Assembly (NCBI RefSeq): GCF_018320785.1
Contig: NC_054885.1
Span: 9,608,421-9,672,420 of the forward strand
DNA length: 64,000 nucleotides
Source of the DNA: Cheilinus undulatus
Lineage: Eukaryota > Chordata > Actinopteri > Labriformes > Labridae
Reading direction: 5' to 3'
Shown here: piece after piece, positions 1 to 9,975 of the stretch
How positions within the stretch are numbered: position 1 is the first letter of the stretch
How the letters are laid out: every line of letters starts with the position of its first letter
The notes under the pieces: generated by a model
What the model was told of the DNA's origin: nothing
Databases searched by the model: none
The model's input: the letters and a program-made list of their open reading frames with translations, nothing else
Made by a program: the position numbers and the translations under genes

Positions 1-99
1 GACTGGAGAAAGTCAGAGCTCTCTGCACAATCACATTGCTTTGTAGTGCCTTATTTATATTTTTATTTTGCTGTGGATTGTTCTGAGCCTGGGATTTGC

Positions 100-1030
100 C
101 GAGTTTCCTCCTGAGGTCATTAAGCAGTGGGGTTTGATGGCGGCGATTTGGGCAAGAGTTGAATCAAGGCCGTGGACGCAGTGGCGCAGGAATAATGCTG
201 TTTCTCTCCTCAGGGCGCTGACCGGATTGGGACTAGAGGACCCTCTCGCTCATCCACGGAGGAAGAAGCAATGAATATAACCATTTAACTAGAAAATAAA
301 CCTATCGGCCTGACCATTCTGCAATAACAGAAGCTACGAAAAAAGACGGGAAAAGGACATGAAGAATGTAATGAATGTATTTTTCCGAGCTGACAAGGGA
401 AGTAGAAAAGGATCAGCTGTTTTCTTTCTCTCTCTCTCTCTTAGTGAGACTCTGTGGCAGGGTTATCGGAGGACAAACGCTGGTGTTGGTTAGGTTTTAG
501 CCGGTCGCGCCGGTTTCCTCTCTCTTCATTCCTGTCTGCACACAGTCAGCACAGTCGGTAATATCAGGGCTCATTTTCCTACCTTCAGAGGAAACCACTT
601 GCCGCCGTTTAGCTCTCCCACAAAACGACTTGACGCACCGCCTTAGAACTTCTGCTCGACAACAGGTGTTTGTAATGAGAGAGAAGTTAACCTCAGAGTA
701 AATGTTAGGGTTTGAAACAACAGGAATGGATGGAAAAGTGGGAGAAATGGCTGCTTGGAGGTAAACTGGTTTTAGCTCTAAACAACACAGGCATTCGCCT
801 TTCCACTAATGACTCGGCGGGTGTTTAGTGTCAGCCAATCAGGGGCGTCTACGTGTTCCCAATTGGTCGAACATGTCCAACGTTTAGCCCCGGCCACATC
901 AGAGAGGACCCTCTTGGTGCTTTGTCTATTGGCACCTTGAAAGCTGATAGGCAGGGTAATCTCTTTTGAAGGGACCCCATTATAAAGATCAAAGGCAAAG
1001 AGGTGGAGGGGACGGGGTGGAGCGGGGCCA
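100..1030 (+). promoter_or_regulatory. CpG-richer, promoter-like segment (CCAAT and TATA motifs)
   Basis: The segment is richer in CG dinucleotides than most of the window. It holds CCAAT at 835-839, a palindromic CCAATTGG at 859-866, an inverted CCAAT at 928-932 and a TATAAA at 981-986. This order would suit a plus-strand promoter with a start near 1010-1015. A pyrimidine tract ending in CTCAG at about 204-213 could also be a splice acceptor. No downstream coding exon that I recognise follows in this window, so the gene it would serve is unknown. All of this is inference from motif spacing; these short motifs also occur by chance. Confidence 0.25.
420..444. repeat. (CT)n microsatellite
   Basis: A short, almost pure CT-dinucleotide run lies within the 5' CpG-richer segment. 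Confidence 0.7.
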
Positions 1031-1319
1031 CAGAGCCATTGTGTTCAGTGATTTTTATGATGCTGACAGCAGGAACTCCATACAGCTAGTGTCGGTACCA
1101 CTTTCTGAAAAGATATACTTTAAAGGAGTTTAAGGAGGATGACAGTGAGAGAAATCTCCACAAGCTCAAAAACTCTAAGGGGGGGTTCAGGATGCCATTT
1201 CAAACCCCTTTGACTGGTTTTGAAGTCTGGATTTCGACCTGATTGTGCGCTGTTTTTCTTGCAGTGTTCCTCTCCAGTCAAATCAGGGTCCTCTGACTTT
1301 GAATATACAGATACTGGGC

Positions 1320-1510
1320 TTTTCTCAAACCATTTCCTCCTCACAGCTCTGTCTGATGTCTTGTGCACAAATGACTGCAACACCCAATTTAGAGAGTTGG
1401 AAGATTTAAAAACAGACGCAAATGTCAGGAAGAACTCCCCTCACTGCCACAGAACCTTTATGCAACCCTGGTTTATGATGCTCAAATATAACTTGTCCAT
1501 ACAAGGCAAA
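1320..1510 (+). repeat. Dispersed repeat, copy A
   Basis: This block recurs, diverged, about 0.9 kb downstream at 2180-2395. Shared stretches include TCTCAAAC followed by a CCTCC-rich run, TTTAAAAACAG, the run CCCTCACTGCCACAGAA, TTTATGCAACC, and an end in AATACAA/ATACAA. The order of the shared blocks is the same in both copies, so this is a direct repeat. I cannot assign it to a named family. It does not code for a recognisable protein. Confidence 0.5.
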
Positions 1511-2179
1511 ATTTCTACAGTCATGTGGTATGATCCCTACACTTTACAAAAAAAGTGATTTTTTTCCACAGGGAGACCAATTTTCCTGGCATGGAGGAAA
1601 CTGATATCACAAATGACTGAGTACTGCAGATCCAGATGAAGGGAGACAAGATCCTTAAGGAGTCTAGCACTGAGCTAAGAGGCTAGCTATCTCCATTGTT
1701 TCAACATAAACATGCTTTTAGTTGAAACACTGATAGTTAACCAAATAACTCTTCTGAGGTAGGAGACATGTGAGTAATGATGTGCCGTTCACGAACGAGA
1801 TTGTTCTACAAAACGGCTCTTTAATGTGTACCACAGAAGCCAGTTTTCTTTCCTCTATTTTTTGTTGTGATTTGATACACATTTAAAAAGACAAACTGTT
1901 ACCAAATGAAGAGCTGTTTGGGAGCCTTAGAACAAAGCTGAATGATCCAGATCTCTTAAATAGAGATGGATTTCCCATCACAAAGAGCAAGCCTAGATGG
2001 ACATGGGTTGTGGAAACATAGGTAAGATCAGGGTGTCTTGTGACAAACTGTACTGGACCAAACCAAACTTGGTGAAAGGGACCTAAAGAACAAGTTTTTT
2101 TCTATTTTTAGTCAGCCATGGTCTGCAATTCTGTTCAAGTTATCAGGTTATTCTGGCTTCCTTTGATTAAGTAGTTATA

Positions 2180-2400
2180 TGGCCATTCTCAAACCCCTCC
2201 CTCCTCTATCGCACTCCCACATGGTGTGAACTCTGTCCAACGTCAAACCACATCACAGCTGACGGAAGCACCCTATGTTAAGGTGGAAGGTTTAAAAACA
2301 GGAGCAAGCTTTGGGAAGGATTACCCTCACTGCCACAGAAATAGGGCTTTTATGCAACCAAGACTTTATGTCACTCAATTCCAAAGTTGTTAATACAAAT
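2180..2400 (+). repeat. Dispersed repeat, copy B
   Basis: This is the second diverged copy of the block at 1320-1510, in the same orientation. The clearest shared run is CCCTCACTGCCACAGAA, followed by TTTATGCAACC. The rest of 1510-3600 is AT-rich noncoding DNA in which I see no other feature. Confidence 0.5.
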
Positions 2401-3670
2401 AACATCACACAGACCCATTAAAATCACTTCATAGTACACTGCAAAACTGAACAAAGTGAAATACTAAAGGTAATTTTGTAACTCATTACAAAACAGTTTT
2501 TAGTTGTGGAAATACATTTTTTGAGTTTGACTCAAGTCAAAATATATAATTTACATTTTTTATGTCTTTCACATATTTTGATTTTGATCAATCATGCTCT
2601 CAAAGTAAGCAAATAAGTATCAAAGACTGAAAGCTGCTCTTTGACCCAGAAAGTGCTTTTCTAGAGTTTAGTTAATCCTCTTTGCAATGTTGAACTCAGT
2701 CCCCACAGGCAGGATTTTTCTAACAGTGGGCAACTTCACCCATGGTGCAAAAGTGTTTAATACCCAAAGGCATTCTGGGAAAACTATGCAGATTAAGGGA
2801 TGATGGTCAATAATTTGATTATAATGTCAAAAAGCGATCAATTACTATTTGCTTAACACTTAAAATGTGTTAAATCAACTCAGAAAAATAGAGCTGAAAT
2901 AGCTATTTCGGATTTCTAATTTAACACAACTCGTTTATCAACAAAGCTTTACTGTTTGGTCTTACAGTGTATTTGAAAAAAAACCTACATAACCATTTGG
3001 ATTCTTCTATTTTAGCATCTTACTGTTTTAATCTGATGTGTAGCTGAGATTACTAATTTTGCAGGTCCTTGTAAACATAAGACATTTCAATGTTTATCAC
3101 TTTTAGGACTTGGAAATGAGTGAATATTTTTTTATTTTTTTGACTAGTGTGTAAATTTATAGGGGCAAACACTCAGAACTTTAATGCAACAAAGCTTTCT
3201 GTTGACGAACAACAAAAGGAGTTTGACTTGGTCAATATGGCTGGCCACACAAGAGATGATTTTCAAATCTTGAACAATTTTAGAAACATGGAAGACCACA
3301 AATATAGGGACAGTTTCAACCAACTTTTTATCTTACAATCCTTCAGAAGCACACACTAAATGATCTCACAGTAAACGTTCCCCACTCAAGAGATCTCACA
3401 GAAACTTGTGGTCAAATATGACTTCAGAAGAAAAACAAACATGGAGGACAACTGAAATCCTCTGCTTCCTGTTACAGGCAAAGAATGAAGGTGAAATCCT
3501 GGCTGAGACTCTGATAGGGTAGTGAGCTGTAAAATGATCTTTTTGGAACCCCGCCCTTGAGGATTTCTTTGACAAATATGTATTTGCAATGAGCCTCAAT
3601 TCAGGATGCCTCCTACAATCGTCTGGGGGGCAAATCAGGCCTTACGTTGGGCTTAAACTGCGTGGGCAGC

Positions 3671-4016
3671 TCAGGTCATATTGTGCAGACTCGCTGTTGG
3701 AGGGTTTAATGACATACTCTTGAGGTTTTGGGCAGTGGAGGAGAGGTTGTATGGAGTGGTTTGAGACAAGCCCGTAGGAGATTGTGGAGACTGTAGCCAC
3801 TCGAGCAGCTGACCTAAACCTGCCCCCGTGTCCTGTTTAAAGTGTAAAAATAGGCTGTTACACATTGAAAGCTCCCTCTTAAAGCACATTTCATTAGAAA
3901 GTGGTACCAAGGAATCTGGTATATTTTTAGAACAGCTGGACATTTCGGTCTGTCTGTTCAGGATGTTGTCGTGCCGTTTCTGACTTGTAATCATCCGCTC
4001 AGGGTCGGGGGTAATC
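3671..4016 (-). CDS. Possible terminal coding exon, unknown protein
   Basis: An open frame on the minus strand ends at a stop at 3671. It is preceded by a good splice acceptor: a C-rich pyrimidine tract, then ATTACCAG, with the exon starting at 4016 in the middle of an Arg codon. The roughly 114 codons look non-repetitive. They read from an ITPDPERMITSQKRHD start through a hydrophilic middle and FLHFKQDTGAGLGQLLEW to an end at SLHNMT. A TTTATT on the plus strand near 3131 would supply a minus-strand AATAAA. I do not recognise the protein and found no partner exon between here and ntf4. It could be a chance open frame. Confidence 0.25.
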
Positions 4017-5158
4017 CTGGTAATGGGGGGAGGTGACAGGGAGACAAAACAGTGACTCACAAGGAGGAATGAAAAAAAAAACTAAAAAGGATGGACAGAA
4101 GCCGGTCATTTTACTGCACACACAAGCCATAACAGAAACCAAGAGCTCTCTGGAGGGAGGGGGTGTTCAGGGGGGAGGGATTGGAGCGAGGTGCGAAAAG
4201 AGGGCGAGCCCGAGGAAGCCCAGGAAACAAAACCTTTAGCCTCTGTGCTTACGTTGCATGTCAAACAAACAACAATGACCTAAAAACATTTTTTGGTGGT
4301 GAAGATGATATAAGGTGTCTTTAAAAATATATATCTGTATGATAAACCTACAGGGGGACGGGAGCCTGGGGATCAATTTGTAAAATGTGTGTATTTTTTT
4401 CAGTTGTATTTTTTATTTTTTACGATATCTATTTATTTTTCTTTAGGTATGTATTGGATAAATGTATGTACATGTTGCGTTCCTTCTCGACTTCATTTGA
4501 ACTAGTTTTCAAAGTCAAAATATGAAAATGGTCATTCAAATATGCTACTGTATGTGTACATTTTGAGAACAAATTGTGCAATGATTTATCAGATTTCCAT
4601 GATTAAAGTGATAGTAATACAAATTGAAAATATCATCTGGAAAATAAACAATAATGATGATTAAAATGGTGATGTAAAAGAAAAAAATAAAGCGACCCAG
4701 GTGGATCTGCTGATCATAGCAAACTTTCTCCAATTTTGTTTTGTTCTTTTTTCCTGCAGGTGTGAAGAGGGGAAAATTTGTCTTTCACCTCATTTTAGTC
4801 CCATTTTTCCTACAAGAGAACCCATATTTCATGTATTTTATTCCATTTTTGCTTCAGGCTTTACTGCATAAAACCCAACTATAATCACCTACTTCTTTTG
4901 TCCTTAATAGTGAATGGAAACAGCATTAGCTTCCCTACAACCTCCCTAATATTCTCTAGAAATAACGACTCTTTGTTCCAGTTTTTCAGCACACCTTTGT
5001 GACCCACTGGAAAGTCTTGCAACCCACTTTTGGTTCCCTATATTCTGGAGGTCAAAAGATGAAGTCGTGGCATTTGTTCATCCCTTCTGCATAAGATTTC
5101 TACTCAAAATTCGCCAACAGAAACCACCCCAGTCCCTTCATTTTTTCCCACCACTATA

Positions 5159-5875
5159 CTTTAGTTCAGGGGCGTAGAACTCAATCACAGCAGGGGCCAG
5201 ATTCTAGATTTAGGTCAAACCTAAGAGCCTAACAGGGTTAATTATTAGGAAGGGAAAACTTAGCACTGATGTTAATTTTGAATTGTTTTGAGATTGAAAC
5301 AGGTCAAAATTAAGTTTAAAGTCTAAAAATCTGAGAAAAAAACCTCAAACTTATTAGTTCAACAGGTGAAAACGTGAAATAGAAAGTCCATATAATGATT
5401 TTAGAAGGAAAATATATGAGATAGAAGGTCGAAATAATGAGTTTAAAAGGTCAAAGTGAGATAAAATTCAAAATCATGATTTTTAAATGACAAAATATGA
5501 AACGATTCATTTTAAAGGTCTTAATATTAAAACAGTGAATCTATAAGGTCAAAATATTAAACATAGAGTAAAAAATAATAAGTTTAAGTCGAAACTGTGA
5601 GATGTGAAATTGAAAATCTGAAATGAAAATACACATTTCCTTTTCCCACATTCCTGACTTTTTTCTAATTACTTTTTCATATTTTTATTTCTTATAAAGA
5701 ATATTTTAAATCTTAATGGTTAAATTTACAGTTTTATACTTGAGGAAATCTGCAGACCTCATACTTGGTGGGCCAGTTCTAATAAAAATATGATACCATT
5801 ATGCGGGCTGGATATAACTGTACTATGGGCTGGATTTGGCCCGGGGGCCTTGAGTTTGACACCCCTGCTTTAGTT
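5159..5875. mobile_element. hAT-type nonautonomous element with perfect 8-bp target duplication
   Basis: The element spans 5167-5867 (701 bp). It is bounded by imperfect terminal inverted repeats of about 40 bp, starting CAGGGG at the left and ending CCCCTG at the right. An identical 8-bp direct repeat CTTTAGTT flanks it at 5159-5166 and 5868-5875. An 8-bp duplication and CAGGG ends are hallmarks of hAT transposons. The interior holds a degenerate array of roughly 35-45-bp units built on AAGGTCAAAATATGA. No transposase is present, so it would have been moved in trans. Confidence 0.85.
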
Positions 5876-6084
5876 GTGTACCTCAAAGAGGCATAAAACC
5901 AACAGGAAGGCATTCTAGTTCATATATGTATTTGATATCTATATACACTTTTAATGCATAGGACAATTACAATGCTTGTAGTTGCTTTGTTTTTTTTTTA
6001 TTTTGCACCCAAATATGCAGGACTCTTACTCTTTCTGTACTTTAGGTTTATGTTGTTGCGGTACTAGGATTTCTATGGCTTTGT

Positions 6085-6205
6085 TACAGAGAAGGACAGT
6101 GGAGAGAGTCTGAAATACGGACGAGAGAGTGGAGAGGGACATGCAGAAAAGGAGCCACAAGCCAGACTTGAACCCAGACAGCCTACAGCCAGTGATGTAA
6201 AGCGT
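6085..6205 (-). repeat. Possible short interspersed (SINE-like) repeat
   Basis: The segment has the look of a common fish interspersed repeat (GGACATGCAG, GGAGCCACA, then GAACCC). Read on the minus strand, GGGTTCAAGTCTGGC resembles a polymerase III B box, which would fit a tRNA-derived SINE. Boundaries are unclear and no target duplication was found. Confidence 0.3.
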
Positions 6206-7060
6206 GGTATGTCTACTTAGGTATACCCACTTACTTTTTGGTCTCTATGGAGTATACCAACTTCTTAACCCCCTCTGATGCACATCATTTAGTTTGCATG
6301 CATTATTTTTTTCCTAGGATGGCGAAGACGTGACTTGCCTTGCTCTGCTGGCAATCGGCTATGCATAGAACTTGCAACTTTACTTTCTAATCAAGATTTG
6401 GGATTAACATGCCACAAAGGGACAAATTTGTCTCAGGTTCTTCACCCATGCTGGAGCCATAAAAGACTACATTAAACATTAAATATAAGCTTGATTCCCT
6501 CTCCATAATTTCATCTTGATCTTAACTATTTGAAGTCAGGCAACAGATGCTGAATATCAGAAAGGCAAATACAAAAGTTCACAAAATACAGAAGAGCAGT
6601 TGATGACAAGCTGGTTATGCTTTGCAGGATGGATGCTGACAAAATAAGGGGCATAACTTAGAAGTATACCCAGTTTTGCAGGCTTCACTGAGCCATCTGC
6701 ACCCTCTACTATTTCAAAAGTTTTTAATCCACAACTATGTTGTATAAAGTTGTAACTATGATGTGGGTAATATCACTGCAGGACAGACTTTCACAAAAAG
6801 CTAATCAAAATGATATGAATATTTTATCAATATGATCAGGTTCATATCCATTTTGGTTGCCCAAATTTTAAAAAACTGCACAACTTTTTAACTTCACGTT
6901 CTTAAATGATATAATCTTGTATTTACTTATTGATTTAGATCATTCAAAAGTAAGGCTATGAAAAATCTTGAGTTTCTCAGTCATATTATTAACCAAAAGC
7001 AAAATAAAAAACACTAACTTCCCTGTACAAATACCTTAGCAATGAATTCACAATTAAGAC

Positions 7061-7288
7061 CAGTTGTTCCCAACCTTTTTCCTTTCCAGCCCCCCACTTG
7101 AATTTAAGAAAAGCTTAAGCTCCCCTCAAGACCCACATGAACAAAGGTATACATGGCGATCAAAAATCAACATAAATTTTAATCATTTCACTGATCAATT
7201 CCTACAAAAATAAGTCTACACAAGATGTGCAAATGTAATCCATTTGAGATTGTTTGCATTGTTCCAGACCCCAGGATGGGAGCCAGTA
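7061..7288 (+). mobile_element. Diverged copy of the 19.6-kb hAT-type element
   Basis: The left end CAGTTGTTCCCAACC, the early pyrimidine- and C-rich block and the internal AAAATCAACAT match the element at 19645-19970. The right end CCAGGATGGGAGCCAGTA mirrors the left as an inverted repeat. Flanking octamers agree only partly, so the copy is old. The rest of 5880-7840 is AT-rich noncoding DNA. Confidence 0.5.
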
Positions 7289-8158
7289 ATTTAGGCAGTG
7301 TGCAGAATTTTTCTTTCAGGTTTTTTTTTAGTATTTAAAACAAGACATTACTAAAGATTTTTAAATTTTGTTGCTGTTCTTTCAAGGTGTCTTAATCTTA
7401 CATTTTTACGAGTGCTATATCAAAGTGTAAAGCTCTTGTATCTTGAAAACTCTTTAACCATTTGTTGAATTATTATTCTTCCAAATATGTGCACATATCC
7501 CCTAAATAACCAGGACAATACACGCCAAGGACTCTTTTCTATACCACTGATTTTAAAATTAAACCATCTGCATTATTTTATAGACCGGTGGCAGACCAGA
7601 ACGTTGACTATTTTGAGTGTGTGCTTGAGTTTCCTGCAGTTTTAGTAATTAAAAAAAAACATGAAACGGCCCATTACTGAGGCTTAGGACTTGTATTTTT
7701 GTTACCTTTGAATTGAAAAGGTGTATGTCTTGTTGTATCTTATAGAAACAAGTAAAACTTAAAGAATTCTGGTGTCATGACAGTGCAATATCAGTTAATC
7801 TCATCTGATTTTGTACAGTTCTAAGACAGCTTTTCTAAATCCATCCCAGCTTTTTGAACCCACATCTGCATATTTCAATCAGTAAAGGATGCGCTGAGTA
7901 CAAAGATCCTTTATTACCAAATTTGGCAGGAAAACTGAACAAACCAGCAGGTGTGAAAATTAGTTTTGGTGTCATATATGATTTAAAAACCACATGGTTT
8001 TTACATTCATGAACGAGTTTCACAGATGGAGATGTATCAGCCTGTTTCAGTGTGCCCACGCTGTAGATTCTGTATCGAATACATCCTCCTTTCATGAGAC
8101 TGTTACAATATTCATGGTAATCCATATGGGAGCAATTGTGGAGCAGTAAAATAGAGCC

Positions 8159-8172
8159 TCAGTAGGTGGCGC
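8159..8172 (+). promoter_or_regulatory. Candidate CTCF binding site
   Basis: TCAGTAGGTGGCGC agrees at 13 of 14 positions with the vertebrate CTCF core consensus CCASYAGRKGGCRS. It lies about 400 bp past the 3' end of the ntf4 coding exon, where an insulator between neighbouring genes would be plausible. Binding is an inference from the motif alone. Confidence 0.45.
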
Positions 8173-8566
8173 TCCTTCCTCTCACAACCAAAGTGGAGCA
8201 GAGAGGCTGGAATTATCATCAGACACTGGAGAGACCTACCACTCCATGAAGACTTCTTCTATAAATACACTCAGATAAACATAGCTTCATACATAAAGGT
8301 ATACTGGTGTCATATTGTACACATATATTTATATATAAAGGAATATATTAATATCAAAGACATACACATGCTTACGTACTAGTCAAAAATAACTTAGATT
8401 ATGAAAGATAAGACATACAAAAACAGTACTTTTCAGTTAAATCTCTATATTTCCCTAAGATCTAGTGTTGAGGTCGTCTTGTGTTTTCAGAAGTCTTTGG
8501 AGTCATCGCGGAAAGGAAGGCAGACGGGAGAGATGTCACAGCTGTCTCTTTCTCACTCCTCCTCTC

Positions 8567-9937
8567 TCAGCCCCCCCTCCCCTTCCTAATCAAGGCCTCT
8601 CTCGCCAGCGCCTGATTGGTTCTGGACAGCAGCACACAAACGCAGGACGAGTCGATTCGGATCCACCTCCAGCCGGTTCTGTTGTTTGCGTCTCTGGTGA
8701 GCGCTCGGACGTACGACTGCTTGGCTTTGCACTCGCTCACCCATTGTTTTTTATCCACACCCAAGCAGCTAGCCCCAGCAACGCCAGTCCCCAGTGGTTT
8801 CGCCGGCGCACCTTTCGACCTTCCGGGACTACTCTGCTGCTCAGCTTGGCGGCAGCGGGTCTCGTAGAAGTACTGCCTGAGCGGTCCGGTTTGGGTCTGG
8901 ATTTCCTGCAGGATAGTGACTCTCTGACCCTGGGAGTCGATGGCAGTCGTCTTGTTTGTGACCCAAACGCTTTCCGACTCGCACACCGACTTTTCCCCTC
9001 TCCGTCTGTCCATCAAGTGCGAGCGTTTATCCCTTCTAATAGCACGGGGAATGTCGACGGTCGCTCTGGAAGAGTCCACCCAGCTAAGAGTCCTCTCCAG
9101 TGCTCGATCCCCATGACCCTCGATGTGTCCGTCTATGTCCTCCTGCTCCTCCCTGTCGCCGCCGTCCTCCTCCAGCAGGCCACTCTCCAGCATGAGCAGA
9201 TGAGGAGGGTGTTCTGGAGGCAATGGTGACGGCGAGAACAGGACTCGAGGATGTGCGTCCAGAAACATCTCGTCTCCGTCTAGGTCTTGCCCAGGCCCGA
9301 GTCCCAGCCCTGCCTCCAGGTTTAGACTCTCCTGAGTCGGATGTCTTCCAGCCAAAGTTGTCCCAAAGGTAGATGCTGTTGGTTGTGGTCCTGTTTGCGT
9401 CTTCAGATCATTAGCAGGACTTTGAGATCCAGCTGGAGAAACCAGCGACAGTTTCTCTGTAGAGTCCTGAAGGGTTTCCTTCTTGGAAAAGTCTGTAAAA
9501 GTTGAGTATTCCTGCCTGTTTGTGTCTGTGTTGTACTCCTTTGGTAGAGAATTATCCTCAGGAACACCCTTAATCCCGGGCGCTCCTCCTTCTGTGAGAA
9601 CATCCAAACCAACTCCTGAATTACTATTCGACTGGTAAGTTTCTTGATTCGCCATATTGGCGTCTGAGGATTTCACGTATTCCTTAGAGTTCTGGAGGTT
9701 TTGTCGGCTGGTTTGTTGGCTAACAGGGTCAGCCATGTTGTAGTCCATTTGTGAGGCATTTCCATGGAAATTGTAGTCCAAGGGGTCAGCTGCCATGCGA
9801 GCAGCCTGGTCATGACGGCGCTCTCTGCGGTTGTCAAACCCAGGCTGGATGGTCGTGGCTGCAATCCTGGACACAGGGTTGTGAGGGAAGGGCAGGGCCG
9901 AGGCAATCACCATGGCAACCAGGGGAAGCCAGTGCAT
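8567..9937 (-). CDS. ntf4: Neurotrophin-4 (NT-4/5) precursor, single coding exon
   Basis: The encoded product is a secreted neurotrophin precursor of 456 residues. The first in-frame ATG is at 9937; the frame is open further upstream but lacks another ATG. Residues 1-14 form a signal peptide ending in A-S-A. Prodomain residues 15-305 are long and mostly disordered, with a conserved PRVLFS segment near 231. A furin-type site RRDKR (301-305) precedes the mature chain of 151 residues. The six cystine-knot cysteines are C319, C362, C391, C403, C432 and C434. The run [24 protein letters not shown] and the ending CVCxLLSRT match NT-4 rather than NGF, BDNF or NT-3. By family knowledge the factor acts as a dimer on TrkB and p75. 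Candidate N-glycosylation sites are N60, N328 and N419. Oddities: 28 residues lie between cysteines 2 and 3 (9 in NGF), and a basic tail follows the LLSRT motif. NGF-b/NT-6 was considered and is less likely. Confidence 0.9.
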   Translation of the reverse strand: MHWLPLVAMVIASALPFPHNPVSRIAATTIQPGFDNRRERRHDQAARMAADPLDYNFHGNASQMDYNMADPVSQQTSRQNLQNSKEYVKSSDANMANQETYQSNSNSGVGLDVLTEGGAPGIKGVPEDNSLPKEYNTDTNRQEYSTFTDFSKKETLQDSTEKLSLVSPAGSQSPANDLKTQTGPQPTASTFGTTLAGRHPTQESLNLEAGLGLGPGQDLDGDEMFLDAHPRVLFSPSPLPPEHPPHLLMLESGLLEEDGGDREEQEDIDGHIEGHGDRALERTLSWVDSSRATVDIPRAIRRDKRSHLMDRRRGEKSVCESESVWVTNKTTAIDSQGQRVTILQEIQTQTGPLRQYFYETRCRQAEQQSSPGRSKGAPAKPLGTGVAGASCLGVDKKQWVSECKAKQSYVRALTRDANNRTGWRWIRIDSSCVCVLLSRTNQALAREALIRKGRGG

Positions 9938-9975
9938 CACTCCCAAGACGTATCAGCTGGCAGAAGACAGAGAGG
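9938..9975 (-). other. ntf4: Splice acceptor and 5' untranslated part of the ntf4 coding exon
   Basis: On the minus strand the pyrimidine-rich TCTGTCTTCTGCCAG ends in AG at 9958-9957. The exon would therefore start at 9956, leaving 19 untranslated bases before the ATG. Neurotrophin genes characteristically have one coding exon preceded by several untranslated first exons and an acceptor shortly upstream of the ATG, which fits. Confidence 0.6.

Noticed and set aside
8465..9229. 254-codon plus-strand open frame
   Set aside because: It is antisense to the ntf4 exon; the protein has no recognisable features and arises from the codon bias of the real gene.
8567..9937. Assignment of the neurotrophin to NGF-b or NT-6 because of the loop insertion
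   Set aside because: The [16 protein letters not shown] and GWRWIRID runs and the CVCxLLSRT ending are NT-4 features. The spacing between cysteines 4 and 5 is 28 residues, one more than in NGF.
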